Shown here: piece by piece, positions 21,051-32,218 of the stretch
Numbering within the stretch: position 1 is the first letter of the stretch
Layout of the letters: every line of letters starts with the position of its first letter
NCBI GenBank assembly: GCA_036924085.1
Contig: JAVGWX010000013.1
Location: 45,106,675-45,170,674 of the forward strand
DNA length: 64,000 nt
Source of the DNA: Ariolimax columbianus
Taxonomy: Eukaryota > Mollusca > Gastropoda > Stylommatophora > Arionidae
Reading direction: 5' to 3'
Translations under genes and position numbers: made by a program
The notes under the pieces: generated by a model
Told to the model about the DNA's origin: nothing
The model's input: the letters and a program-made list of their open reading frames with translations, nothing else
Database searches by the model: none

Positions 21051-21325
21051 ATAACTTTTCAGCGCCACATAGAGCACCCATATTTACAGTTAGGGAAAAA
21101 AAAGAAGGGGAGCAAAGAAAGGCACCAATCACCCCATCTTCTAAATATCGGAGGCATCGTACAATGAGGCCTCTAACACTTCATCTCCGGCAGCAGTGTC
21201 TGCAATAGTACTACCTCTACTCTTTCTGTTTTAGTGTCCTCCTCAAATTGTTTTAGTCGACAGTGAGTTGGCTTGTAAGGCTGGGAAAGCAGCGTGTCAG
21301 GGTTCAAAAACACAGACAGAGGAGA

Positions 21326-21557
21326 CAGCGTGGGCTAGTGGTTAAATGACACGGCTCACAAACTGAAAGTGCTGGGTTCGATCCCCACGACACAGCACTG
21401 GCCGTTAGACGGGGAAGCAAATCCTTTAAAAATGCAGGAGTAAGCCGACCCTTACATACAATGTACGCTGAAGTCTGATGCACTGGGCCGACAGGCACAA
21501 AATAAAAACCACAGTGCAACGCACACCGTCTTGGGGATAAGAAAAATAAGGCGAACG
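21326..21557 (+). mobile_element. SINE-2 (tRNA-headed)
   Basis: Box A TGGGCTAGTGGTTAAATG (21331-21348) and box B GGTTCGATCCC (about 21374-21384) are intact. The body ends ATAAGGCGAACG and runs into C17 at 21558-21574. Confidence 0.88.
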
Positions 21558-21594
21558 CCCCCCCCCCCCCCCCCGGGACAGTCGTTGTTACCTG

Positions 21595-21755
21595 GTACAA
21601 CCGCTCCTCCAGTCGACCCAGCTGTAAATGAGTACCTGACGTATGAGTTGGGGAAGGTGAAAACAGCAAGGAAGGGAACCTCGCATAGGCTGCGGCTTAC
21701 CCGCGGCTTAGTACATGAAGATTTATCTTCATCTCCGACGGCAGTTGTTGCCATA
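21595..21755 (+). mobile_element. SINE-3 partial copy
   Basis: CGACCCAGCTGTAAATGAGT...GAGTTGGGGAAGGT...AGGCTGCGGCTTA...GACGGCAGTTGTTGCC matches the minus-strand copy at 25465. The tRNA-like head is missing. Confidence 0.65.
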
Positions 21756-21789
21756 AGACTGATCTTTTCCTTTCGAAAATGTTACCATG

Positions 21790-22380
21790 GATTGACCATT
21801 CACATGTGATGACACGTTTCGTCCCACTGTGTAGATTCAGCATGTAAACAACGGGCCACACGTAAGCAGCGCGCGTAGCATGTGCCAACGGGCCGCAATC
21901 TTCCGAGGGCCGCGTATGATCCGTGGACCGCGTGTTCGAGACCCTCTGGCTTCAAACAATCGTTTCCACCAACCGTTTTTCTTGTCCTACCAAACCTTCA
22001 ACCCGTTATCGACTTTGTAGACCCGAGGAAAGATGATACACCGTTCCTTTGTTTTGTTGTCTCGGGGCTTGTGTCATGTTGATTGGGTCCCCTTTGTCCT
22101 GACCTCTGGTCCTGCTGTTCCCCCACATCTTCGCCGGAGTGTCGCATACGCGTTCCTAGTCCTGCCACGTGCCGAGACATGGCTGCAAGCCGATACTGGG
22201 GCTCACAAGCTGTCTCTTGTCCCAAAGACATGTCCCTTGTCTTTAGGGCGGAATCCTCTAACTGTCACATGGTAGCTGGCTGACAGTGCGGATCTGTGCT
22301 TCAGGTTAATAAATACTAGATTGTGTTTATCTTGAACAAAAATCTTATTTGCAAGGATTAGAACAAGGCAAACATCCTTT
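21790..22380. other. unassigned sequence
   Basis: No gene or element recognised; the short frames here lack domains. Confidence 0.3.
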
Positions 22381-22394
22381 TTTTTTTGTCTGCA

Positions 22395-22600
22395 TGTCAT
22401 GACGAGAGGCGGTTTGGAGCACGTTGTGACAACGGGAAAGTTAGCAGGAAAGAAAGACAGAGGAAGGCCGAGAGAGTAGATGCTGGACAGCCTGAGAGTA
22501 TCGCACGGGCGACAATCAACAACAGAGTTGGTAAACAACACACGTGATAGAAATGAATGGAGGTCCATGATCGCCAACAGGCAGGGCACCTAATGATGAT
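22395..22600 (+). mobile_element. LINE-R 3' end with short ATG tail
   Basis: Reads MTRGGLEHVVTTGKLAGKKD, then GRPRE, and closes RDRNEWRSMIANRQGT followed by a stop in a TAATGATGATG end. The same layout is seen at 57112-57780 (minus). Confidence 0.75.
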
Positions 22601-22957
22601 GCATGTTGGACAGTGGAAGAGATCTAGACAATTTGTGTTGCAAGTAAAGGACAAATGGCAGTTGTATGGATTGGTCATTAGCACTAAGAAAGAAAACTAT
22701 TATAATTAGCACAATAGAATAGAAATCGACTCTACAGATGAGCATAAGCGATCAAGTACTGTAACATGTTAACCATCTTATCTTGGAAATAAACGAGCAT
22801 AAGTCAGTAAATATGTCACAAATTGATAGCGGATAACTGCAAAATGTAGTTGGTAGTTTCTTAAGGTGTCATTAGGTGGCAGCAACATTCAGCTGTGTGA
22901 TTATTGCTTTGGGTGATTAGTGTAATTAGCAGACGCTAGGTGTCACATGCACGTTCG
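22601..22957. other. unassigned sequence
   Basis: No feature recognised. Confidence 0.3.
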
Positions 22958-22969
22958 CAACTCAGATTC

Positions 22970-25063
22970 TTCTTCTTCTTCTTCTTCTTCTTCTTCTTCT
23001 TCTTCTTCTTCTTGTTCGTACGCTGTCAAACGTCAACCTGTATCTGTTCGAAGAAAGCAGCGGTCATCCTGAGGCTGTCGACACTGCCATAGAGCTTGTC
23101 TAGTGTTGCCACTGGTGATGGCCACATCTGCTTTCTCTGGTCCTCGTATATCGGGCAGTTTTGCAGCGGATGTTCAGCGGTTATTTTCCTGGTACCACAA
23201 GTGCATTCGTCAGTACCACCTATCTTCAGTTTATTGAATAGGTGGTACCTCAGTCTGTTGTAGCCTGTGCGGAGTCTGAAGTCCACGACCTGCTCTCTTC
23301 TGTTCAACTGGTAATAGGCATCGTTTTTTTGTGTAGCCAGTATGTTCTGTTTCCCATTTGGCGATGTATCTGGCCCTAATAAGCCTTTTGGACTCTTCGT
23401 AGGTCACACTAGAATCTGGTTGTGGTAGTCTTGCACCTTCTTTTACCAGTCTATCTACCTCCTCGTTACCTTGGATGTTACAGTCCATGCTTGGGTAGTT
23501 TTCCGTTATGTACCTCAGGGTTATGTCTCTTCTTTCTTTTTCAGTCTGGCTGTTCTTGTTTCCAATACCTGGTATATTTTCTACCACCTCCGGAATGATA
23601 TGCTGCTTACAGGTAGGTTTGCGTACAGTAGGGAATGGCTTTGGTATTGTTACGGTGTTCATAAATCTATTTAGTCTCTGATGCATTGGATGGTCTGTCA
23701 GTCTTCTGAGTTTCTCTGCTTGCTGCTGGGCTCTGCAGTCTCTTCTGTCGGTCATGGATTGCAGATTTGTAATCTTTTCAAGTTCTACAATTGGCGTTGA
23801 CTTCATGCCTCCTGTTATAACTCTCATGGCTTGGTTTTGAAGTTTTCTAATTTTATCAAAGTTCGCCTTTACTGCTGTTGTCCATGCCGCAATGCCATAC
23901 TCGAGAACTGGTCTCACTCTTCCAGTGTACAGTTTCTTTAGTATTCTTTCGTCTGCTCCCCAGCTTGTGCCAGCAAGTTTCCTCATGATTGTCATTCTTT
24001 GTCTGGCTCTCATTCGGTTTCTCTCGTTCTGACTTTTCCATGTCATGCGCCGATCAAATGTGACTCCCAAGTAGTTTGGGTTGTCGTTTGGCCGGAGGTA
24101 TTTGCCGTTAAGACTTATTTTGGTGTTCTGTGGTTTATTTGAAAGCGAGAATATCGTACATGTTGTTTTTTTCTCGTTTATTTTGACCAGCCATGATTTC
24201 GCCCACTCCTCCAACGATGTTAGGGCCTGTTGCATCCGATTACTTGCTACGGTGAGATTTTTTTCAGAGGTCCACATAGCCAGATCGTCTGCAAACATGG
24301 AGCTGTGGACTCTTCTTGGTATATTCTCTGTGATGTTGTTTATATACACCAGGAAAAGTGTGGGGGACAGTACCCCCCCCCCCCCCCCCCTTGGGGTACT
24401 CCTTGCTCCAGTGTCACCTTTTTGCTCATCTGCCCTTGTACTTGAACTCTGGCTGTTCTGTTTTCGAGGTACTGGCTGATCCATCTGTACATTTTCCCAC
24501 AAACTTCACTTCTTGACTTTAAGTCCCTCTTTCCACACTTTGTCAAATGTCTTCTCTAAATCCACCCAAACCGCTACTGTGTTGTTTCTCCTGGTAAGCA
24601 TCCTCTATTTCCTGGGCTATGAGAGTGATCTGGTCCTCAGTGGATCTGTGCCGTCTAAAACCTGCTTGCTGTGGAATTAGAATGTGTTTTTCTTCCAGGT
24701 GCCACATTAGTCTGGAGTTTATCACACGCTCCATCAGTTTTCCTACACAGCTCAGTAGACTGATAGGCCTGTATCCATTTTGATCTATTCTATCTTTTTC
24801 TTTCTTTGGTATTGGTATAAGTACAGCATCTTTCCATGCCTGCGGTACAATTCCCCTTTTCCAGCTTTGGTTCAGGACTGATAGTAACTTCCTCTTTGCT
24901 GTTTGGCCCAAGCCCATCAGCATTTAATTTGTTAACCCATCTTTTCCGGGTGATTTATTTTTCTTTATAGTTCTCATGGCCTCATCCATTTAATTCATTG
25001 TTAGTTCTGCCATCATGTGCTCCTCTTGTGCCATCTTGATGTTGTCGTGGCTCTTTTGTTCTT
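22970..25063 (-). mobile_element. LINE-N copy with 12-bp TSD, internal RNase H deletion
   Basis: Flanked by CAACTCAGATTC at 22958-22969 and 25064-25075, with a (TTC)n tail at 22970-23012 (minus-strand (GAA)n). Minus-strand frames 24923-24543, 24502-23231 and 23307-23026 encode the RT fingers (PIPKKEKDRIDQNGYRPISL), palm (FADDLAMW), thumb and the C-terminal Zn motif (CTCG...AEHPLQNC). Compared with the copy at 36878, 348 bp (116 codons) of RNase H is missing in frame at about 23484. C18 at 24373-24390 replaces the GVPQGG codons, and one extra A shifts the frame near 23325. The endonuclease is missing by 5' truncation. Confidence 0.92.
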
Positions 25064-25075
25064 CAACTCAGATTC

Positions 25076-25464
25076 AAAATGGCGTCCGTACTTACAGATT
25101 GTGCAATAAACGAACATCGTTCTGTTGTGCGTTTTTTAGGTGTTTTTTTTTTGCAAAGAACTTTCTGCAATAGTTTTTCATAAATAAATTCTTCCTGTTT
25201 ATGGCGAGAAGGACCTGGCCGTCCTATTCAGATTGCACAAAAACATACGTGAGGCGAGGAGCGATAAACAGTGTAGCAACTGCTATAGATTGTTCGCATG
25301 GTTTAGCATACAGCACAATGCGTGATCCCACCTTGGCCGAAGAGGTTTCATAAATGGCAGTGTTGGAACATGAAGTGCAAATGTGGCTGAGACAGCAGAC
25401 CAAAGACTTCTATGTTGCAGGTTTTGGTGCACTGATAAATCGATAAGATAAGTGTATCAATTGT
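25076..25464. other. unassigned sequence
   Basis: No gene or repeat recognised. Confidence 0.3.
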
Positions 25465-25745
25465 GCTGAAAATTACAGGTAAAGGTTGGTCTCATGGCAA
25501 AACTTGCCGTCAGGGATGACTCTTCATAAACTAAGCCGCAGCCTATTTGAGGCAGGGTGGCCAGTTCCCTTACTTGCTGTTTATACTTTCCCCAACTCAT
25601 ACATACCCAAATACAGCTGGGTCGACTAGAGGAGCGATCGTAACGAGGCACAAACCACACCCGGATTTGTTTCTGCCTGTTCGTGATTTCGAACCCTGGC
25701 ATGGCATAGCAAGCCAGCTTACTGTCGACTAGGCTACGCACTCCA
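25465..25745 (-). mobile_element. SINE-3 (tRNA-headed), most complete copy
   Basis: On the minus strand: box A-like GTAGCCTAGTCGACAGTAA (about 25719-25737), box B GGGTTCGAAATC (about 25685-25696), a central CGACCCAGCTGTATTTGGGT and a 3' GACGGCAAG end. Related partial copies at 21595 (+), 26890, 49205 and 55262 (-). Confidence 0.75.
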
Positions 25746-25947
25746 CTCTTTGGAAATGATGTTGAGAAATAAGGGATAATGCAAGTGCAATAATAAATGG
25801 TTTTCAGTTCCTATCTCATTTTAATATTTTTTTTAATAACCTTTTGTGATCTATTATCTGTCTTGCTATTATAACATTTGAGTGGTCCTGGGTTCATTCC
25901 CCAGTTGAGACGGTAATGTATTTACAGACTGCAACGACTCCCGTATT

Positions 25948-26875
25948 TGACTGGACCCATGCATACACCGACGGTTCTGCAACAAACGCAACAGAAATGG
26001 AGGAGGGGGGGGGGGGGGGGGGGAGTATTCCTGAGCCTAACAAACGGTAGAAAGATAACACTGTCAGTGGCAAATTGAAAATTCTCAAGCAATTTCAGAG
26101 TGGAGGCAGAGGCAATGCTGACAGGCGAAAGCAATGAGAGCCAGATAGTCTTGTTGACAGATGCCCTGTCCGTGGTCACAGCACTAAAAATTCAGAAAAA
26201 TACTGAACTAAATAATTTAAGATCAGTACTCTGTCAACTATGCCAGCAGTCCACACCGAAAAAAGAGTCTGGTTACATTGGGTTCCATTCCACTGTAACA
26301 TTCAAGACAACGATGAGAGAGATAGACTGGGAGAGGAAGGTGGAAGGTTACACAACCAGATTCTAGTGTGACCTACGAAGAGTCCAAAAGGTTTATTTGG
26401 GCCAGATGCATTGACAAATGGGAAACAACGCATACTGGCTACACAAAAAATGATGCTTATTGCCAGTTGAACAGAAGAGAGCAGGTGGTGGTCTTCAGAC
26501 TCCGCACAGGCCAAAACAGACTAAGGTATCATCTATTCCATAAACTGAAGATAGGTGATACTGACAAATGGACATGTGGTACAAGGAAAATGACCGCTGA
26601 ACATCTGCTGCAAAATTGCCCGACATACGAGGATCAGCGAAAGCACATGTGGCCATCACTAGTGCCAACACTAGACAAGATCTATGGCAGTGTCGACAGC
26701 CTCAGGATGACCGCTGAACATCTGCTGCAAAATTGCCCGACATTAAAGGATCAGCGAAAGCACATATGGCCATCACTAGTGCCAACACTAGACAAGCAGT
26801 TTCGACAGCCTCAGGAGGACCGCTGCTTTCTTCAAACAAATTCAAGTTGACGTCTGACAGCGTATGAAGAAGAAG
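25948..26875 (+). mobile_element. LINE-N RNase H/C-terminal copy with G19 tract and 117-bp duplication
   Basis: Begins DWTHAYTDGSATNAT, where the intact copy encodes GGAG now carries G19 (26005-26023), continues through LLTDALSVVTALK and NDAYCQLNRREQVVVFRLRT to CTCG/AEHLLQNC, and ends GTCTGACAGCGTATGAAGAAGAAG. The block TGACCGCTGAACATCTGCTG starts at 26591 and again at 26708: a 117-bp (39-codon) in-frame tandem duplication of the Zn-motif segment. 5'-truncated and dead. Confidence 0.85.
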
Positions 26876-26889
26876 TAGAACTTCTGCCT

Positions 26890-26960
26890 TCCGTAGCCGA
26901 GAGTCAGGTACACATTTACAGCTGGGTAAACAGAAGAGAGTCGGAACTTGGAATGAAACT
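26890..26960 (-). mobile_element. SINE-3 scrap
   Basis: The TAGCCGAGAGTCAGGTACAC...TTTACAGCTGGGT stretch resembles the SINE-3 central region. Confidence 0.4.
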
Positions 26961-27049
26961 CGTTGCCTTTGTCTGGAGAAGCATTGACTCTACCCACTAT
27001 TTTACTTGAGACTCTTCATCCACAATTTAGTTTGTTAAAACTTGGGCCC

Positions 27050-28275
27050 AAGACAAAAACTGAACTAAAGTTTAAGAAAAACAGTAGTGAAGGTTAATTT
27101 TTTTTAAAAACCCAGACCAAAGATTGTTAAGAAAAAAAAACATCAAAGTTTGTTACAATAAAAAAAACTGCATTGAAGATTGTTAAGAAAAAATATACCA
27201 AAGATTGTTTTTGTTTAAAAAATCAACACCGAAGATTATTTAAAAAAAACGTACCAAAGATTGTTTATTAAAAATAGGCAATATAGAAGATTGTTCAGAC
27301 ACCAAATATACCAAAGATTGATTTTAAAAAAAGACAATACCTAAGATTGTTAAGAAAAAAACCCTATCAAAGATTCTTAGTTTTAAAAAAAAAATAAGAA
27401 AAAAATCGAAGCAAAGTGAAAAACTGGCGAAGATTAATTTTTAAAAACTCGCACGAAAGATTAAGAAAAAAATTATTTCAAAGTTTGTTTTAAAAAGTAA
27501 CTGTACCGAAAATTTTAAAGACAAGAATATCTCAAAGATTGTTTGTTTAAAAAAATCAAAACCGAAGTTTGGTGTTTAAAAATAAAACTGTACCGAAGAT
27601 TGTTAAGAAAAAAATATATCGAAGGTTGGTTTTGTTTAAATAAGTAACACAGAAGATTGTTCAGACAAAACGTACCAAAGATTGTTTGTTAAAAAATACA
27701 ATATCGAAGATTGTTTAGACAAAAATGTACCAACGATTGTTTGTTAAAAAAGACAATACCTAAGATTGTTCAGAAATAAATGTAGCAAAGATTGTTTAAA
27801 AAAACATTGCCGGAGATAGTTAAGAAAAAAACAACGTATCAAAGATTCTTAGTTTAAAAACAGCAGTGCTGAAGGTTAACGGGAAAAAAACTCGTCAAAG
27901 ATTATTTGTTTAAAAACACAGTACTGAAGATTGTTTACAAATAAACATCACGAAGATTCTTAGAAGATCCCGCATTTTATTAATAAAAACCCCTATCGAA
28001 GATTGTAAACAACTGAACCGAAGATTGTTTTTTTTAAAATCCTAGCTGAAGAATTGTTTAAAAAAAACTGAAATGAAGATTTGTTTAAAAACAAAACTGA
28101 AATGAAGATTTGTTGTAAAAAAACTGAAATGAAGATTTGTTTTAAAAAACTGAAATGAAGATTTGTTAAAAAAAACTGAAATGAAGATTTGTTTTAAAAA
28201 ACTGAAATGAAGATTTGTTAAAAAACTGAAATGAAGATTTGTTTTAAAAAACCGAACTGAAAAGTATTTGAAAGA
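27050..28275. repeat. degenerate GAAGATTGTTTAAAAAA array grading into a clean 27-bp repeat
   Basis: Loose repeats of 'ACCAAAGATTGTT + A/T run' fill 1 kb. From about 28045 to 28255 they become nearly identical AACTGAAATGAAGATTTGTT + TTAAAAA units. The Phe-rich minus-strand frame through it (28515-28042) is a by-product of the 9-codon period. Confidence 0.85.
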
Positions 28276-28904
28276 ACCGAACCAAATATCATTACAAAAA
28301 ATTCGTGTCGATGATTGCAAGCTTAGCCAAAAATCAAAACAAACCGTACCGTCAGAAAGGTCCTTGAAATCGACCAGCCGTCGGAACGTGGGCGCAAGCG
28401 CCATTGTGGACTGCAATGACAAAAACGAGTATGTACAAATCTTCGTCTGAAGCGTGCGAGCCACCTGTCGTGTGCGGGTGTCCGGTAGCATACACCTTCC
28501 ATCACAGACGGTCATTACCTGGTTGTTCCCGACTTCAAGTGGATAATGTTGGGAAATTGAGAAATTTTGTCTGTGTCAAATCTCCAACCGCCTCCGCCCA
28601 TTTGTATGCACTTTGGCTGAAGCCAGAGGTTTGACAGATTCGCCAGGCACGCGTTTGTCTGCCATCTCGTAAAGACGGTTGTGCGGTTATTAGCTCCCTT
28701 CATTAGTTTGTAGGTAAACTTGCTCACTCAAGTGATTAACAATAAAGACTCATATGCTTCTGTATTAAGTTCGTAACAACAAAAAATAAGGAGAGAACAC
28801 AACTTATACATTACAAAGAAGTAGGAGAAAGGTGGTCCCAGTAGCAGACACTGCTGTCGGGGATGGATGGTGTGTTGAATTAATTTTACTAGTTTTTTTA
28901 GGGT
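28276..28904. other. unassigned sequence
   Basis: Unique-looking sequence with no exon or element that I can defend. Confidence 0.3.
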
Positions 28905-29777
28905 AGGCAGGCGAGTTAGCAACATCAGGAGTGATCTCCTTGTTAAAAAAGGGCAAACAATCCGATCCAGCAAATTATGGACCGTTAAGTTTAACGAGTA
29001 TAGTCTATAAAACGGTAGTCAATAATAGGAAACATTGTAATGCATTTAGACAAGTTTAACTTAATCAGAAATAGTTAGCATGGATTTACTAGAGGGAGAT
29101 CGTGCTTAACAAATCTATTAGAATTCAAGTTTGAGGTTATCAAAATTATGGAGGGGAGCCAGTGGATGTTATTTATCTAGATTTTGCAAATGCCTTTGAT
29201 AGAGTACCTCATCATATATTGTTTACAGAGTTAAAATCACACGGAATAGGTGAGGAAGTTGCCAAATGGATTGAAAATTGGTTAACAGAAGGAAGGCAGA
29301 GAGGGGGCATACATAAGGAGTACTCTGAGTGGTGTGAAGTGAAAAGTGGAGTGCCGCAGTGCTCGGTTTTGGGACCAATGTTGTTCTTGATATATATAAA
29401 CGATTTGGACATTGATATGGGATCCATGATTGCAAAAAGTCGCAGATGACACAACTATGCAGTAGTGTCTCATCTAAAGCAGAAGTGGATATATTGAGTT
29501 CGGATTTAGATCAAATTGGGGAATAGCCTGAAAGCTGGCAAATGGAGTTTAATGTACAGTCATCCACATGGGTAGCTCCAATATGGATCATATTTACAGA
29601 ATGGGCGAGAACAATATCAGAATGATAGAAACGGAATTGGACTTAGGGGCTGTAATAAATCATACAGGTAAGGTGAGTGAGCAAGTTCAGGTAGCAGTGA
29701 AAAAGCCAAATACAATGTTATGTATGATAACAAGAAATATTAAACGTAAAAGCAAGGACGTGATAGTCAAACTATAT
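28905..29777 (+). mobile_element. LINE-C (CR1-like) reverse transcriptase, part 1
   Basis: Frames with breaks encode a VKKGQT-type finger motif, then VIYLDFANAFDRVPHHILF (about 29165-29222), GIGEEVAKWIENWLTEGRQ, VKSGVPQCSVLGPMLFLIYI and NDLD, then KVSEQVQVAVKKPNTMLCMI. It stops at VKLYK where a SINE-2 is inserted. In the intact order the next codons (ALVRP) resume near 30038. Confidence 0.85.
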
Positions 29778-30012
29778 AAGATGGAACGGCGTGGGCTAGT
29801 GGTTAAGTGACACAGCTCACAACCAAAGGTGCTGGATTCGATCCCCATCACAACACCGGCCGTTACCCCAGGGAGGCAAACCCTTAGAAAATGCAGGAGG
29901 AAGCAGACCCTTACATAAAATGTATGCTGAATTCGGATGTACTGGGCGCAAAATAAAAACCACAATGCAACGCACACCGCCTTGGGGAATAGATAAATAA
30001 GGCGACCACAAA
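29778..30012 (+). mobile_element. SINE-2 inserted into LINE-C
   Basis: Box A TGGGCTAGTGGTTAAGTG (from 29792) and box B GGATTCGATCCC (29833-29844). The body ends AGATAAATAAGGCGACC plus an A/T-rich tail to about 30037. The minus-strand LINE-C at 58430 encodes VKLYKALVRPRLEYC without interruption, which proves the insertion. Confidence 0.9.
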
Positions 30013-30037
30013 AAAAATATTTAAAAAAAAATGTAAT

Positions 30038-30550
30038 GCATTAGTTAGACCTAAATTGGAGTACTGTGTACAGGTGTAGAACCTTTATCATAGAGGGGAT
30101 ATAATCATGCTGGAAAGGATAAAAATAGAGCGACAAAACTGATAGTGGGTTTCCAGAATTATAACTATGAGGAAAGAGATAAAACAATCCTTCAGTGTCT
30201 AGAAAAGATACAAATTCGAGGTGATTTAGTAGAGGTTTATAAGATAATAAATGGAAATAATAAATTAGACTAATAATTGTTAAAAAAAAACACAGCCGCC
30301 CTACAAGAACAAGAGTTCACAGCCACAAATTAATTAAAGAAACGTCCAGATTAGATGCCAGGAAATATTTTTTTAGTCAAAGAGTGGTGAATGCTTGGAA
30401 TGCATTACCACAGGAAATATTTCAGGCAGGGTCAATTAATTCATTCAAGAACAGATTGAATGCCCATATATATTTTTAGTTGAAGTGAATGTAGAAGCAA
30501 CTGGTTGTATACAGACGCTGCAGAGTCTTCTTAACCAGTATAAAGACGTT
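30038..30550 (+). mobile_element. LINE-C part 2 with 3' end
   Basis: Encodes ALVRPKLEYCVQV, LQCLEKIQIRGDLVEVYKI, YFFSQRVVNAWNALPQEIF and FKNRLNAHIYF, then the family 3' sequence with GTATACAGACGCTGCAGAGTCTTC...TATAAAGACGTTAAG. Frame breaks near 30080 and 30270. Confidence 0.82.
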
Positions 30551-30559
30551 AAGCTAAGT

Positions 30560-30760
30560 TGTCATTGTTTCATACTCCGTAACAACCCTCCTCCAGTAAG
30601 TTCGATCTTGAGCTGCCCTTTCTCCAGTTGAGGTCCAGGGACAAAAGTTCATTGTCAGCCTCTTCTCCAGGTGTCTATTGGTCTACGTCTTTTCCTCTTC
30701 CTTTGTGGATTTCACGAGGGGGCCTGTCTCGCCACGTTTGATGTATGGTTGGTATTGGCT
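30560..30760 (-). mobile_element. LINE-R C-terminal scrap
   Basis: On the minus strand it reads RKRKRRRPIDTWRR, the GRPRxTW block of RTE-like LINEs, with stops after it. Confidence 0.5.
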
Positions 30761-30778
30761 CCTGTCCTATAGGCCTTC

Positions 30779-31095
30779 ATTTCTCACTGGGGAGGAGGAC
30801 TAACGTCTGGTCAGGCAAAATATACAGGCCAAGATCCTCACCTTGGCTTCCCTCGAAACGGGCTGTTCTCATGGCAGCCTGTCTAGCGAAGCGAGGGATC
30901 AACGTAATCCCTGTAGTAGTGAACGACACGCAGATGAAGCCGAGCATAGCACAACCGACTGGAGGACCCCGGTCCAACTCCATCAGCACGCTCGGGATGT
31001 GAGGAAAGCTACTGCAACCCGCCACTTGACGTCCTTTTCAGGGCGCACGCAAGAGTAGACGTACTCATTATGGGCATTCGACGACAACAACACCT
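30779..31095 (+). repeat. R1 retroposon-like repeat, natural orientation
   Basis: From ACTAACGTCTGGTCAGGC through GTGAACGACACGCAGATGA, ACTCCATCAGCACGCTCGGG and CTTTTCAGGGCGCACGC to TCATTATGGGCATTCGACG and an ACAACAACACC tail. A 3' (CAA)n-like tail suggests retroposition. No protein is encoded. Confidence 0.65.
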
Positions 31096-31254
31096 CGCTA
31101 TGTCTTACCAGTCTATACCCAATATCTCCCTTTGACATTTACTGACGAACGGCTGGGGTTTCCTCTGAGCTTCTGCTCCGTGCAAGAGTACTGGGCATTG
31201 GAATGAAACAATATTAACTTGGTATTAATGTTTATTTCCCTAGATTTCCATATT

Positions 31255-31320
31255 TTCTTTCTCCGTTCGCCTTATTTCTCAATTCAACAAAGTGGTGTGC
31301 GTTGCACTTTGCTTTTTTTG
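31255..31320 (-). mobile_element. SINE-2 3' end scrap
   Basis: GTTCGCCTTATTTCTCAATT...GTGTGCGTTGCAC is the reverse complement of the SINE-2 3' third. Confidence 0.6.
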
Positions 31321-31325
31321 TTGCG

Positions 31326-31862
31326 ATTCTTAGCTTAACATCTTTATACTGGTTTAGAAAACTCTGCAGAGTTTGTATACAACCAGTTTCATTTACATGT
31401 TTACCTTGCTGTAAAAGCTACGCGCATCCAATTTATTCTTAAATGCATTATATGTCCCTGTCTCCACTACGTCCTGAGGCGATGCACTCCAAGAATTCAC
31501 CCTCTCTGATTGAAAACATATTCCCTAATATCTACCTGGATATTTCTTTAGTTAATTTGTAGCTATGCCTTCTTGTTCTTGTAGGTATTTGTATTTGGAA
31601 AAATACAACTTGTTATAGTCTAATTTATCCGTTCATGTGATTATCTGTATTGTCACCTCGAATTCTTCTCTTTTCTAGACACTGTAGGCCGGTTTTTCTG
31701 AGTATTTTCTCATCTGTAATTCTGGAATCCCACTATCAGCTTTGTCGCTCTTTTTTTGTATTCTTTCCAGCATGTTTATATCTCCTCTACGATAAGGACT
31801 CCACACCTGTACACAGTACTCCAATCTAGGTCTAGCTAATGCTTTATAGAGTTTGACTAGAT
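31326..31862 (-). mobile_element. LINE-C 3' end, minus strand
   Basis: Starts (3' end) CTTAACATCTTTATACTGG...ACTCTGCAGAGT, and on the minus strand decodes with breaks to the C-terminal CR1 blocks, ending at the VKLYKALARPRLEYC region near 31800-31860. Confidence 0.8.
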
Positions 31863-32218
31863 GTTGACATGAGATGTAATCGCCAATGCTGTCCTAGTTT
31901 TGTTCAGTTTAATTCTCTTGCGGGAATTGAGTGCAGCTATGGCCGACTGTGCATCATTTGCTATCACAATTTGCTCATGCCTTTTGGTTGTTGTCAAGGA
32001 TCTAATATTGCACATCACGCCAACTCGCTATGGCTAAAAGACAACAACACTATGTGGTTTCCTTCCATTGCCGAGGTCCGCGGAGGGGATGTACATGGCT
32101 GAGGAATAAAGGCCGCATGTTCCTACAGTCACCGCGCACTGGGCATTGTATGTTTGCATAGACAACAGGGCCCATAGCGTCGAGCTACTATCCTTACGTC
32201 CATGTCAGACTTCTACCG
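31863..32218. other. unassigned sequence
   Basis: No feature recognised. Confidence 0.3.

Noticed and set aside
21326..21400. A functional tRNA gene
   Set aside because: Boxes A and B are good, but the stems do not close and the same sequence recurs with a SINE body and tail at three other places.
28042..28515. Phe-rich 157-codon minus-strand frame
   Set aside because: Follows from the 9-codon period of an AT-rich minisatellite.
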